Shown here piece after piece: positions 18,533 through 27,568 of a stretch of 64,000 nt of DNA. The number at the start of each line of letters is the position of its first letter. Within the stretch, counting starts at the first letter, position 1. Origin of the DNA: Terrabacter sp. 28 (GTDB taxonomy: Bacteria; Actinomycetota; Actinomycetes; Actinomycetales; Dermatophilaceae); assembly GCA_000955875.1 (NCBI GenBank), contig JYOE01000013.1:124001-188000 (forward strand). The letters are read 5' to 3'. The notes under the pieces were generated by a model that saw only the letters and a list, made by a program, of their open reading frames with translations, did no database searches and had not been told where the DNA came from. The translations under genes and the position numbers were made by a program.

Positions 18533-19132
18533 TCAGGCGTCGACGCGGCGGCGGCCCTCGAAGGCGCGCCCGAGGGTGACCTCGTCGGCGTACTCGAGGT
18601 CGCCGCCCACCGGCAGCCCGGAGGCGAGGCGCGTCACGGTCAGGCCGACGTCGCGCAGCAGACGGCTGAGGTAGGTGGCGGTCGCCTCGCCCTCGAGGTT
18701 GGGGTCGGTCGCGATGATGACCTCCCGCACCTCGCCGGAGGCCAGGCGGGTCATCAGCTCGCGCACGCGAAGGTCGTCGGGGCCGATGCCGTCGATGGGG
18801 CTGATCGCGCCGCCGAGGACGTGGTAGGTGCCGCGGAACTCACGGGTGCGCTCGATCGCCACGACGTCCTTGGGCTCCTCGACGACGCAGATAGAGGTCT
18901 GGTCGCGGCGCGCGTCGGCGCAGATGCGGCACCGCTCGGCCTCGGCGACGTTGCCGCACTGCTCGCAGAACCGCACCTTCGCCTTGACCTCGGTGAGCGC
19001 CGTGACGAGCCGGGTCACGTCGTCGGAGTCGGTCTGGAGCAGGTGGAAGGCGATGCGCTGCGCGCTCTTGGGGCCGATCCCGGGGAGTCGTCCGAGCTCG
19101 TCGATCAGGTCCTGCACCGCGCCTTCGTACAC
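18533..19132 (-). CDS. recR: Recombination mediator protein RecR (199 aa)
   Basis: RecR loads RecA at gaps together with RecO (and RecF). The helix-hairpin-helix region ([14 protein letters not shown], residues 13-26), a four-Cys zinc motif (C56, C59, C68, C71) and a Toprim domain starting [10 protein letters not shown] (about 81-175) are all present, and the length is standard. Start is GTG 19132. In most actinobacteria recR follows dnaX and ybaB closely; here dnaX lies 4 kb away on the same strand and no ybaB is visible. Confidence 0.97.
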   Translation of the reverse strand: MYEGAVQDLIDELGRLPGIGPKSAQRIAFHLLQTDSDDVTRLVTALTEVKAKVRFCEQCGNVAEAERCRICADARRDQTSICVVEEPKDVVAIERTREFRGTYHVLGGAISPIDGIGPDDLRVRELMTRLASGEVREVIIATDPNLEGEATATYLSRLLRDVGLTVTRLASGLPVGGDLEYADEVTLGRAFEGRRRVDA

Positions 19133-19206
19133 ACCGCAACCCTAAGCCTGGAAAACCCCTGCTGCGGACCGCCGCACCGGTCTAGCGTGACGAGGAAGGA
19201 GGCACT

Positions 19207-20460
19207 GTGGCCGAGCAGCAGGCTGGACGGGTCGTGTCACGGCGGAGCGAGCGGATCCAGGACGCCGTGCCGTTCCGGATGATGTTCGGCTTCCGCATGC
19301 ACTCCGGCTACGCGGAGGCCCGGCTCCGGCCGGGCGTGCTCGACCTCACCTTCGGCGACCCGCACGAGGTGGCGATGCCGGAGTACGTCGAGGCACTCCG
19401 CTCGGCAGCCCTGCCGCAGGACGAGCTGTGGTTCGCCTACAAGCAGAGCGAGGGGCCTGCCCAGGACGCCGCGGCCGCCTCGCTCGAACGTGTCGTGCCC
19501 CTCGGCTGGAGCGGCGACGACGTGCGGATGACGACCGGTGGCTTCGGCGCGATCACCGTCGCGATGAAGGTGCTCGCCGACCCCGGTGACGAGGTCGTCT
19601 ACACGCTGCCACCGTGGTTCCTCTACGAGCCGCTCGCGCTCGAGGCGGGGCTCGTGCCCGTCAAGGTGAGAGCGGCCGAACCGAGCTTCGACCTCGACCT
19701 CGAGGCGATCGCGGCCGCCCTCACCGAGCGCACCCGCATCGTCGTGGTGAACTCGCCCAACAACCCGACGGGCCGCATCTACCCACCGGACCTCCTGCTC
19801 GGGCTCGCCGGCCTGCTCGCCGAGGCGTCGGCGCGCTTCGGGCACCGCATCTGGATCGTCTCGGACGAGCCGTACAACCGGATCGTGTTCTCCGGCAACG
19901 AGTTCCACAGCCCTGCGGAGTTCTACCCGCACACGCTGATCTGCTACTCCTACGGCAAGACGTTGCTCGCGCCGGGCCAGCGCCTGGGCTACATCGCCGT
20001 GCCGCCAGGCCTCGAGGGACGCGACGAGCTGCTCGAGGCGATCGACATGATGCAGATCGCCGCCGGCTGGCTCTTCCCCAACGCCGTCATGCAGCACGCC
20101 ACGCCCCGGCTCGAGCAGCTCAACCTCGACGTCGGCGCCCTCGAGGCCAAGCGCGACCGGCTCGTCGGGGCGATGCGCGAGATCGGCTACGAGGTCGCGG
20201 CACCCCAGGGCACCTTCTACCTGTGGCCCCGCTCCCCGCTGCCCGACGACGAGGCGTTCGTCGCCGACCTGGCGCAGCGGGGCGTGCTCGTCATGCCCGG
20301 TGCGCTGTTCGAGACGCCCGGCTGGTTCCGCATCTGCCTCACGGCGACGGCGGAGACGATCGAGGCCACGATCCCGCACCTGCGCGACGCCTTCGAGGCC
20401 GCACGCCGACGACGCCCCGGCGGGGTTGTCGAGGCGAAGGCGGGCCGGATCACCCACTGA
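19207..20460 (+). CDS. Class I/II PLP-dependent aminotransferase (417 aa)
   Basis: GTG 19207 follows AAGGAGG. The fold-type I landmarks are in order: an Asn-rich NSPNNPTGRIY motif, SDEPYNRIVF with the Asp that pairs with the pyridine nitrogen, and SYGKTLLAPGQRLGY, whose Lys forms the Schiff base and whose Arg holds the phosphate. The C-terminal FRICLTAT carries the substrate carboxylate Arg. Substrate cannot be assigned; the closest general class is aspartate/tyrosine-type aminotransferases. It is transcribed divergently from recR with a 74-bp gap. Confidence 0.9.
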   Translation: MAEQQAGRVVSRRSERIQDAVPFRMMFGFRMHSGYAEARLRPGVLDLTFGDPHEVAMPEYVEALRSAALPQDELWFAYKQSEGPAQDAAAASLERVVPLGWSGDDVRMTTGGFGAITVAMKVLADPGDEVVYTLPPWFLYEPLALEAGLVPVKVRAAEPSFDLDLEAIAAALTERTRIVVVNSPNNPTGRIYPPDLLLGLAGLLAEASARFGHRIWIVSDEPYNRIVFSGNEFHSPAEFYPHTLICYSYGKTLLAPGQRLGYIAVPPGLEGRDELLEAIDMMQIAAGWLFPNAVMQHATPRLEQLNLDVGALEAKRDRLVGAMREIGYEVAAPQGTFYLWPRSPLPDDEAFVADLAQRGVLVMPGALFETPGWFRICLTATAETIEATIPHLRDAFEAARRRRPGGVVEAKAGRITH

Positions 20461-20476
20461 CTCCGCCCCGGCGGAG
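20461..20476. terminator. Short hairpin between convergent genes
   Basis: CTCCGC and GCGGAG flank a CCCG loop immediately after the aminotransferase stop, in the 27-bp gap to the convergent Ni/Co transporter. There is no T-run. The location makes a bidirectional stop plausible. Confidence 0.4.
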
Positions 20477-20487
20477 CTCCTGCGCGG

Positions 20488-21615
20488 TCAGCGCGCGGGG
20501 CCGTCGGCGAGGGCGCTCTCCCACCGCTGCTCGACCCGGCCGAGCCTCCAGACGGCGACCGCGACGAGCCAGGTGACGACGAAAAGCCCGACGATCCAGA
20601 AGCCGACGTCGGCGAGGTCGACCGACCCGATCCAGGCGACGGGTCCGCTGGTCACCCCGAGCTTGTCACCGAGCAGCCCGACGAGCTCGATGACGCCGAC
20701 GACGAGGGCGACCGCGACCGACAGCGACGTGACGGTGATGTTGTAGTAGATCTTGCGCACCGGCCGGCTGAACGCCCAGCCGTAGGCGACGTTCATGAAC
20801 GAGCCGTCGAGGCTGTCGAGGAGCGACATGCCCGCGGCGAAGAGCACGGGCAGCACGAGCACGGCATACCAGGGCAGGTCGGCGGCGGCCGCGCCACCGG
20901 CGATGACGAGCAGGCCCACCTCGGTGACGGTGTCGAAGCCGAGGCCGAAGAGCAGCCCGACCGGGTACATGTGCCACGGCTTTCGCACCGTCCGCGTGAC
21001 CCGGCCGAGGATGCGGTTGAGGAAGCCACGCTTGTCGAGCTGCCGCTCGAGCTCGGCCTCGTCGAAGTGGCCCGCGCGCATCCGGCGGAAGACCTTGAGG
21101 ATGCCGACGAGGGCGGCGAGGTTGATCAGACCGATGAGCACGAGGAAGACGCCCGAGACGGTGGTGCCCCAGACCCCGGTGACCTGCTGCAGCGTCGACC
21201 CGTCGTCCTCGATCGCGCCGGCGAGGGCCCGGATGCCGAGGGCGAGCAGCATCACCATGACGAAGACGACCGAGCTGTGGCCGAGGCTGAACCAGAAGCC
21301 GACGCTCATCGGCTTCTGGCCCTCGCCCATCAGCTTGCGGGTCGTGTTGTCGATGGCGGCGATGTGGTCGGCGTCGAACGCGTGCCGCATCCCGAGGGTG
21401 TATGCCGTCACGCCGAGTCCCACGCCGAAGAGCTGGCCGGCGACGCGGTACTCCGCAGGGGCGACGACGAGGACGAGCAGGCCCCAGCCGAAGACGTGCA
21501 GCAGCGCGACGACGGCGGCCATGCCGCCGAGGCTGCGACGCTCCTCGCGGGTCAGCCGCGCGAGGCGCGCCCCCTTCGCGGGTCGCGCGTCGGTCGCGAG
21601 GGGAGCGGTCACCAC
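20488..21615 (-). CDS. Nickel/cobalt transporter, NiCoT (HoxN/NixA) family (375 aa)
   Basis: A single-component high-affinity Ni2+/Co2+ importer of the plasma membrane. The signature RHAFDADHIAAIDN (77-90) contains the essential H-x4-D-H metal motif; FWFSLGHSSVV and LLFGLGFDTVTEV are the second and third family signatures. About eight helices with a large charged cytosolic loop in the middle fit the family. Tandem GTG codons (21615 and 21612) are alternative starts. A perfect inverted repeat lies nine bases upstream and probably controls it. No urease or hydrogenase genes are in the window. Confidence 0.95.
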   Translation of the reverse strand: MVTAPLATDARPAKGARLARLTREERRSLGGMAAVVALLHVFGWGLLVLVVAPAEYRVAGQLFGVGLGVTAYTLGMRHAFDADHIAAIDNTTRKLMGEGQKPMSVGFWFSLGHSSVVFVMVMLLALGIRALAGAIEDDGSTLQQVTGVWGTTVSGVFLVLIGLINLAALVGILKVFRRMRAGHFDEAELERQLDKRGFLNRILGRVTRTVRKPWHMYPVGLLFGLGFDTVTEVGLLVIAGGAAAADLPWYAVLVLPVLFAAGMSLLDSLDGSFMNVAYGWAFSRPVRKIYYNITVTSLSVAVALVVGVIELVGLLGDKLGVTSGPVAWIGSVDLADVGFWIVGLFVVTWLVAVAVWRLGRVEQRWESALADGPAR

Positions 21616-21623
21616 CCCACGCT

Positions 21624-21644
21624 AGATGCGACCCAGTCGCATCT
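21624..21644. promoter_or_regulatory. Palindromic operator upstream of the Ni/Co transporter
   Basis: AGATGCGAC-CCA-GTCGCATCT is a perfect 9-bp inverted repeat with a three-base spacer, ending nine bases before the transporter GTG. The position over the likely promoter or leader suggests a metal-responsive repressor site. The sequence is not the NikR consensus I know, so the regulator is unidentified. Confidence 0.7.
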
Positions 21645-21671
21645 GCAAGACGCGGGTGCGCGCTCAGGACG

Positions 21672-22346
21672 TCAGGCGGACGGCTCGCCCGCGGGCACCT
21701 CGTTGTAGGTGTCGGCACGCTCCTGGCCGCTCAGCGCGGCGATGGCGTCCATGACGCGGTCGGTCAGCAGGCGACGCGCCTTGCCGGCCGGCATACCGGC
21801 GTACTCCTCGACCCCGATCGGCTCACCGAACCGTACGGTCACCTTCGCCAGCTTCGGGAAGCGCGCCCCGACCGGCTGGATGTTCTCCGTGCCGATGAGC
21901 CCCACGGGCACGACCGGCACCTGCGCGGTGAGCGCGAGCCACGCCACGCCCGTGCGGCCGCGGTAGAGCCGACCGTCGCGCGAGCGCGTGCCCTCGGGGT
22001 AGATGCCGAACGCGTCACCGGCCTTGAGCACCTCGAGCGCGGTGTCGAGGCTCTCCTGCGCCGCCGTCGCCGAGTGACGGTTGACGGGCACCATGCCCAC
22101 TGCGCTGAAGAAGCCCTTGCGCAGCAGGCCGCCGACACCGGGGCCGGTCCAGTACTCCTCCTTGGCGAGGAAGCGCACCTGCCGCGGCGAGGCGAGCGGG
22201 ATGGCGAACGAGTCGATGAACGACAGGTGGTTGCTCGCGACGATGACTCCCCCTTCGCGGGGGATGTTCTCCTTGCCCTCGATCGTCGGGCGGTACAGCG
22301 CATGGGACAGGGGATACAGGAGGTTCCGCCCGAGGCTGTAGAACAT
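21672..22346 (-). CDS. 1-acyl-sn-glycerol-3-phosphate acyltransferase (PlsC family, 224 aa)
   Basis: The acyltransferase motifs are in order: NHLSFIDS (motif I, N-H-x4-D), YPEGTRSRDG (motif III) and VPVVPVGLIG (motif IV). The enzyme adds a second acyl chain in phospholipid synthesis or acylates a related acceptor at the inner face of the membrane. ATG 22346 is used. The short N-terminal hydrophobic patch fits membrane association. It is followed by, and may share a transcript with, the Ni/Co transporter only loosely: the operator at 21624 lies between them. Confidence 0.93.
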   Translation of the reverse strand: MFYSLGRNLLYPLSHALYRPTIEGKENIPREGGVIVASNHLSFIDSFAIPLASPRQVRFLAKEEYWTGPGVGGLLRKGFFSAVGMVPVNRHSATAAQESLDTALEVLKAGDAFGIYPEGTRSRDGRLYRGRTGVAWLALTAQVPVVPVGLIGTENIQPVGARFPKLAKVTVRFGEPIGVEEYAGMPAGKARRLLTDRVMDAIAALSGQERADTYNEVPAGEPSA

Positions 22347-22405
22347 GGCCCACAGCCTAGGGGCGAGCTCCGGTGCGCGGGTGAGGCGTCCGAGATCGCA
22401 GCAGC

Positions 22406-23164
22406 TCAGGCCCGCGCCCGCACCGTCCACGCGCTCGCGGTCACGGTGAACGGCGCCGCGGGCAGCAGCGCGCGGCACCGGTCGCGCAGCGCGGCCCGGC
22501 CGGCGTCGTCGAGCGCCTGCACGTGCGCGCCGGCCGGACCCACACCGAGCGTGTACGGCTCCCACCAGTCCTCGAAGCTCGCATGCTCGACGCTGACCGT
22601 GAGCGTCGTCTGCTCGATCTTGGTGAGACCGGCCTCGTCGCAGAGCCGGGCCAGCTCGCCCTCGTTGACGCCGGGCAGCCGCGACTCGTCGACGACGTCC
22701 GGGTCGAGATCACGGGCCGCCTGCCAGAACGTCGTGAGCGGCCCGCTGCCGCCGCCCAGGTCCCAGACGCAGGCGGCGACCGTGCCGCCGGGCCGGGTGA
22801 CCCGGCCCATCTCGTGCAAGCCGCCGACCGGGTCAGTGAGGAAGTGGACGACGAGCTGGGCGAGCGTCTGGTCGAAGAGGTCGTCGGGATAGGGCAGCCG
22901 CTCCGCCGTGCCCGTCTGCACGTCGAGAGTGGGGAACGCCTGGCGCAGGGCCGCCAGGAAGTGCTGGGACGGGTCGATCGCCGAGACGCCGTCGACACCG
23001 AGCCGCTCGACCAGCACCCGCGTCAGGGCTCCGGGACCGCAGCCGACGTCGAGCGCGCGGCTGGGCGCGGACACTCCGGCCCAGTCGGCGAACTGCTCGG
23101 CCAGCAGGTGCGAGTACCGCCCCATGAAGCGGTTGTACGAGCCCGCTGCCACCTCGAAGGTCAC
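22406..23164 (-). CDS. Class I SAM-dependent methyltransferase (252 aa)
   Basis: The N-terminus reads VTFEVAAGSYNRFMGRYS, a common opening in UbiE-like small-molecule methyltransferases, and motif I is LDVGCGPGALT. The post-motif acidic residue (SAIDPS) and a motif-IV-like DQTLAQLVVHFL follow. The acceptor is unknown. The GTG at 23164 has no evident Shine-Dalgarno, so translation may be leaderless. It lies between dnaX and the acyltransferase on the same strand. Confidence 0.88.
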   Translation of the reverse strand: MTFEVAAGSYNRFMGRYSHLLAEQFADWAGVSAPSRALDVGCGPGALTRVLVERLGVDGVSAIDPSQHFLAALRQAFPTLDVQTGTAERLPYPDDLFDQTLAQLVVHFLTDPVGGLHEMGRVTRPGGTVAACVWDLGGGSGPLTTFWQAARDLDPDVVDESRLPGVNEGELARLCDEAGLTKIEQTTLTVSVEHASFEDWWEPYTLGVGPAGAHVQALDDAGRAALRDRCRALLPAAPFTVTASAWTVRARA

Positions 23165-23322
23165 CCTGTGAACGTACCGCCGGCAGGGTCGGTGCGAGCC
23201 CCGAATCCGCAACGCTCACAACGGCAGTCGGCGCTCACCGCGGTCGCGCCCGGGACGCGACGCCTGCTGCGGTGGTGCCGCGACCGACTCGCGGCACGGG
23301 CCGGCTCGCTGACGGCGGAGGG

Positions 23323-26073
23323 TCAGTCCTCGAGCTCCTGCACGACGCGGCCTCCGAGCACCTTCTCGATGACGGCGCGCCCGATGTCGTTGGACTGCTC
23401 GATGTCCTCGTCGTCGTCGCTCACGGCCGAGTCGTCGGTGACCGGCTGACGTGGCTCGTCGCTCTCCGACGAACGTGACGACGCCGAACGCGAACGAGCC
23501 TGGGCGAACGACTCCCGCACGGCGCTCGCTCCGCGCAGCGCCGAGTCGGTGGGAGCCCCGTCGCCCGACCCGCTCGCGGCGCCCGCAGGTGCCGGAGCTG
23601 CCGGCGCCGCAGATCCCGAGGCTCGAGAGGCCGGCGGCCGGACCGCGCCCGCGCCGACCGCCGACGATGCGGGTCCGGGACCCCCAGACGAGGACGGGCC
23701 CGGGGCACCGGGACCCGGCCGTGTGTCGTTTGCCGGCTCCGGCGTCGAAGGTCCGGTCGCCCAGTCGGGTGCCGGCCCCGTGGCGGCGCCCCAGCCGGCG
23801 TTCTCCTCGTGAGAGCGGCCCGAGGTCGGGCTCAGCCCCGAGTCGGCGAGTGCCGAGGCGCTGCGTCCGGTGCTGCCGGGTGCTGAGCCGCCGCCTTGCT
23901 GCTCGCCCGCTGCGCGGGCGGACTCATGACCCGCGCCGGCATCACCCCACGACCCGCGCGAGGCGTCGCTGCCGGCTGGATCGGCCGCGGTGGGTGCGGC
24001 AGGCTCGGCCGACGGATCGGGATCGGGTGGCCCGGCCGGGACGGACCCCGGAGGCGGCGCGACGGGGGCCTGCTGGGCGGCCTCGACATGGACGCCGTCG
24101 ACGACGGCATCGACGCCGAGCTCGTCGATGAGCGCCTGTCGCACGATGTCGGCGTGGTTGCCGGCCCGGAAGGTCTGGGTCAGGCCCGCGGTCGCGATGC
24201 CGAGCGTCAGGGTGCGGCCGTCGAACGAGGTGACCTGGGCGTTCTGCGAGACGAACGTCCAGGTGAGGCGGCGCATCGTGAAGATGCGGCCCAGCACGTT
24301 GGGCCAGGCCCGGCGGATCGCGTCGGTGTCCATGCCGCCGCCGGAACCCGCCGGCGCCGCGGCTGACCCGGGCGCACCGGACGCACCGGACGCACTAGAC
24401 GCACCGGGAGAGCCTGCTGCGGCACCGGACCCGCCCTCGGTGGGCGCAGCCACCCCGGCGCCGGGCGCCGGAGCACCTGCCGAGGCCGCTCCCCCTCCGG
24501 CGTCTCCGCTCGCACCGGACAGGTGCTGGGACCCGGCCGCGCCGGAGTCGGCGGCGGACGGACCGCCGACGGACTCCTGCGGCGCCACGACGGGCGGGGC
24601 CCCGGCCTCTGCGCGTGCCGCGTCGACCCGTCCGGCGTCACCGGGCCCGGACCCCGCCGATGCAGCGGCGCCGGCGCCCGTGGACGCACGCCCGACCACG
24701 GCCTCGACGTTCGACCGCCCGCCACCGCCCATGCCGCCGGCCGCGTGGGACGGGCCACCGGTGGCGCCGCTCGAGGGCGGCGTGTAGTCGGAGACGGTGC
24801 GAGCAGGAGCGCTCACCCCGGCCGGCGCCGAACCCGAGGACGCAGGAACCGCCTGCGACGCAGGCGCCGGGCCGGACGGCATACCGAAGCCGCCGGAGGC
24901 GCTCGGGACGCCACCGACGTCGAGGCGGCGTTCGAGCCGGTCGAGGCGGGCGGCATACCCCTGCTCGCCCGAGGAGCCGGGCAGCAGGATGCGGGCGCAG
25001 ATGAGCTCGAGCTGGAGGCGCGGCGCGGTGGCGCCGGTCATCTCGGTGAGCCCCGTGTTGACGATGTCGGCCGCGCGTGACAGGGCACCCGGGCCGAAGG
25101 CCGCCTGCTGGACGCGCATGCGCTCGAGCTGGTCCTCGGGCACGCCGCGGAGAACCTGGGAGACGCCGTCGGGGATGGCCGCGACGATGATGAGGTCGCG
25201 CAGGCGCTCGAGGAGGTCCTCGATGAAGCGGCGCGGGTCGTGGCCCGACTCGATGACCTTGTCGATCTGGCGGAACGTGGCTGCGCCGTCGCCTGCCGCG
25301 AGCGCGTCGACGGTGCTGTCGAGCAGCTCGCCGTCGGTGAAGCCCAGCAGCGACACCGCCCCGTCGTAGGTCAGGCCCTCGGCGCCCGAACCCGCGATGA
25401 GCTGGTCGAGCACCGACAACGAGTCACGCACCGAACCGCCGCCCGCGCGTGTGACGAAGCTGAGCACCCCCGGCTGGACGGCGACGTGCTCGGACTCGAG
25501 CAGCCGCTCCATGTACGCGGAGAGCTTGGCCGGCGGCACGAGGCGGAACGGGTAGTGGTGCGTGCGCGAGCGGATGGTGCCGATGACCTTCTCGGGCTCG
25601 GTCGTCGCGAAGACGAACTTCACGTGCTCGGGCGGCTCCTCGACGATCTTGAGCAGGGCGTTGAAGCCCTCGCGCGAAACCATGTGCGCCTCGTCGATGA
25701 TGTAGATCTTGAAGCGGCTCTGCGCGGGGCCGTAGGCGGCTCGCTCGCGCAGGTCGCGGGCGTCGTCGACACGGCCGTGGCTGGCCGCGTCGATCTCGAT
25801 GACGTCGACCGAGCCGGGGCCGCCGCGCGCCAGCGCCACGCACGACTCGCACGTGCCGCACGGCTCGGGCGTGGGCCCCTGCTCGCAGTTGAGGCAGCGA
25901 GCGAGGATGCGGGCGCTCGTCGTCTTGCCACAGCCACGCGGACCGCTGAAGAGGTAGGCGTGGTTGACCCGTCCCGTGCGCAGCGCCTGCATCAGCGGCT
26001 CGGTCACGTGCTCCTGCCCGATGACGTCGGCGAAGCTCTCGGGCCGGTAGCGGCGGTACAGGGCGGTGGCCAT
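23323..26073 (-). CDS. dnaX: DNA polymerase III subunits gamma/tau (916 aa)
   Basis: Clamp-loader ATPase. Walker A GPRGCGKTT (44-52), four zinc Cys (C63, C72, C75, C78), DEAH (127-130) and the sensor region TIRSRTHHYPFR are present. Domain III ends near residue 370. A low-complexity Ala/Gly/Pro/Ser linker follows, then a conserved island (AIRRAWPNVLGRIFTMRR onward), a second disordered stretch, and a conserved C-terminus ending DIEQSNDIGRAVIEKVLGG. At 916 residues it is long for the family because of the linkers. I saw no A-rich slippery heptamer, so a separate gamma form is not predicted. ATG start 26073. Expected neighbours ybaB and recR do not follow directly. Confidence 0.97.
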   Translation of the reverse strand: MATALYRRYRPESFADVIGQEHVTEPLMQALRTGRVNHAYLFSGPRGCGKTTSARILARCLNCEQGPTPEPCGTCESCVALARGGPGSVDVIEIDAASHGRVDDARDLRERAAYGPAQSRFKIYIIDEAHMVSREGFNALLKIVEEPPEHVKFVFATTEPEKVIGTIRSRTHHYPFRLVPPAKLSAYMERLLESEHVAVQPGVLSFVTRAGGGSVRDSLSVLDQLIAGSGAEGLTYDGAVSLLGFTDGELLDSTVDALAAGDGAATFRQIDKVIESGHDPRRFIEDLLERLRDLIIVAAIPDGVSQVLRGVPEDQLERMRVQQAAFGPGALSRAADIVNTGLTEMTGATAPRLQLELICARILLPGSSGEQGYAARLDRLERRLDVGGVPSASGGFGMPSGPAPASQAVPASSGSAPAGVSAPARTVSDYTPPSSGATGGPSHAAGGMGGGGRSNVEAVVGRASTGAGAAASAGSGPGDAGRVDAARAEAGAPPVVAPQESVGGPSAADSGAAGSQHLSGASGDAGGGAASAGAPAPGAGVAAPTEGGSGAAAGSPGASSASGASGAPGSAAAPAGSGGGMDTDAIRRAWPNVLGRIFTMRRLTWTFVSQNAQVTSFDGRTLTLGIATAGLTQTFRAGNHADIVRQALIDELGVDAVVDGVHVEAAQQAPVAPPPGSVPAGPPDPDPSAEPAAPTAADPAGSDASRGSWGDAGAGHESARAAGEQQGGGSAPGSTGRSASALADSGLSPTSGRSHEENAGWGAATGPAPDWATGPSTPEPANDTRPGPGAPGPSSSGGPGPASSAVGAGAVRPPASRASGSAAPAAPAPAGAASGSGDGAPTDSALRGASAVRESFAQARSRSASSRSSESDEPRQPVTDDSAVSDDDEDIEQSNDIGRAVIEKVLGGRVVQELED
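24374..24409. repeat. Nine-base tandem repeat inside dnaX
   Basis: About four copies of GCACCGGAC (one diverged to GCACTAGAC) are in frame and encode a Gly-Ala-Ser repeat in the disordered linker. A typical slippage-prone low-complexity expansion that changes linker length without breaking the frame. Confidence 0.8.
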
Positions 26074-26257
26074 GCCGGAACCCTAACCGTCCGGGCCGAC
26101 GCCGGTCTGCCCGGTGAATCCGGCCGGTGAACGCGACCCGACGGTTCGTGGTCGAGCCGCGAATCGGGTGGTGACTGTCGGCGGGCCGACCTAGGGTCGG
26201 AAACACTGCGGCCCGGGTGCGACGCGCACCGTCAGCGACCGCCTGGAGGAGGTCCCG

Positions 26258-27568
26258 ATGCCCGATCCGCTGTTCCCCGCCACACCCCCGAGCTGGGACG
26301 CCGACACCCTGGTGGCTCGCTACGACGAGGTGCGCACCCACACCGAACGCCTCGCAGCCCCGCTGTCTCCCGAGGACCAGACCGTCCAGTCGATGCCCGA
26401 CGTGTCGCCGACGAAGTGGCACCGCGCGCACGTGACGTGGTTCTTCGAGACGTTCGTGCTCGCCGACAACGAGCCGTCGTTCACGCCCTACCAGGACCGG
26501 TACTGGTTCCTCTTCAACAGCTACTACGAAGGCGTCGGACCCCGCTACTCCCGCGCCGAGCGTGGCCACATCACGCGTCCCGGCGCCCACGACGTCGGCC
26601 TCTACCGCGACAACGTCGACTCCCGCATGCGCGACCTCGTCACCCGCCTCGACGGCGGCGCCCTGGAGAAGCTCGTCTCCACGATCGAGCTCGGCTTCCA
26701 CCACGAGCAGCAGCACCAGGAGCTGCTTCTCATGGACATCAAGCACGTGCTCTCGGTCAACCCGCTCCAGCCCGCGTATGCCGGCACCCCCCTCACGCCG
26801 TCCGAGCCCGACTCGCTCGGCTGGGTCGACGTCGAGGGCGGCCTCGTCGAGGTCGGGCACCGCGGCGGCGGGTTCTCCTTCGACAACGAGCTGCCGCTGC
26901 ACCAGCAGTGGCTCGAGCCCTACCGGCTCGCCGACCGCCTCGTCACCAACGGCGAGTGGCTCGAGTTCATGGCCGACCGCGGCTACGAGCGGCACGAGCT
27001 GTGGCTCTCCGACGGCTGGGCCCGCGTCGGCGCCGAGGGCTGGCGCGCACCGTTCTACTGGCGCGAGCACGACGGCGTCTGGTTCGAGCACACCTTGAGC
27101 GGCACGCGCCCGGTCGACCCCGGGCTGCCGGTGAGCCACGTCAGCCACTACGAGGCCGACGCGTACGCCACATGGGCCGGCAAGCGGCTGCCCACCGAGG
27201 GCGAGTGGGAGCACGGGGTGATCGCCGACGGGCAGGCCGAGCCGCCCTCGAGCGGCGCCAACCTCGCCGACCTGCAGAGCTTCCACCCCCGCCCGGCCGG
27301 TCCCGCGACCGGGCACCTGCGCCAGGTCTACGGCGACTGCTGGGAGTGGACGTCCTCGGCGTACCTCGCCTACCCCGGCTACCACCCACCGGCGGGCGCC
27401 ATCGGCGAGTACAACGGCAAGTTCATGTCCGGCCAGATGGTGCTGCGCGGCGGCTGCGCGCTGACGCCTGCCGGCCACGCCCGCGCCAGCTACCGCAACT
27501 TCTTCCCACCGGGCTCGCGATGGCCGCTGTCCGGGGTGCGTCTCGCCGACGGCGGGGTGCGGTCGTGA
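26258..27568 (+). CDS. egtB: Ergothioneine biosynthesis sulfoxide synthase EgtB (436 aa)
   Basis: Non-heme iron enzyme that joins hercynine to a Cys-containing thiol and forms the sulfoxide. The N-terminal DinB-like helical domain supplies His58 (WHRAH) and His149/His153 (HHEQQH) as iron ligands; the C-terminal formylglycine-enzyme-like domain has GKRLPTEGEWEHG and VYGDCWEWTSSAY. ATG 26258 follows GAGGAGG. The stop overlaps the egtD start (GTGA), so both are made from one message. The intervening egtC of mycobacterial clusters is missing. It is divergent from dnaX with a 184-bp gap that holds the promoter. Confidence 0.96.
   Translation: MPDPLFPATPPSWDADTLVARYDEVRTHTERLAAPLSPEDQTVQSMPDVSPTKWHRAHVTWFFETFVLADNEPSFTPYQDRYWFLFNSYYEGVGPRYSRAERGHITRPGAHDVGLYRDNVDSRMRDLVTRLDGGALEKLVSTIELGFHHEQQHQELLLMDIKHVLSVNPLQPAYAGTPLTPSEPDSLGWVDVEGGLVEVGHRGGGFSFDNELPLHQQWLEPYRLADRLVTNGEWLEFMADRGYERHELWLSDGWARVGAEGWRAPFYWREHDGVWFEHTLSGTRPVDPGLPVSHVSHYEADAYATWAGKRLPTEGEWEHGVIADGQAEPPSSGANLADLQSFHPRPAGPATGHLRQVYGDCWEWTSSAYLAYPGYHPPAGAIGEYNGKFMSGQMVLRGGCALTPAGHARASYRNFFPPGSRWPLSGVRLADGGVRS

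Noticed and set aside
19207..20460. Aminotransferase as EgtE, the ergothioneine C-S lyase
   Set aside because: It is a class I/II aminotransferase with an SYGKTLLAPGQRLGY Lys motif, unlike class V EgtE, and lies outside the egt operon.
23323..26073. Programmed frameshift producing DnaX gamma
   Set aside because: No slippery A-run, stop context or hairpin was seen near the end of domain III.
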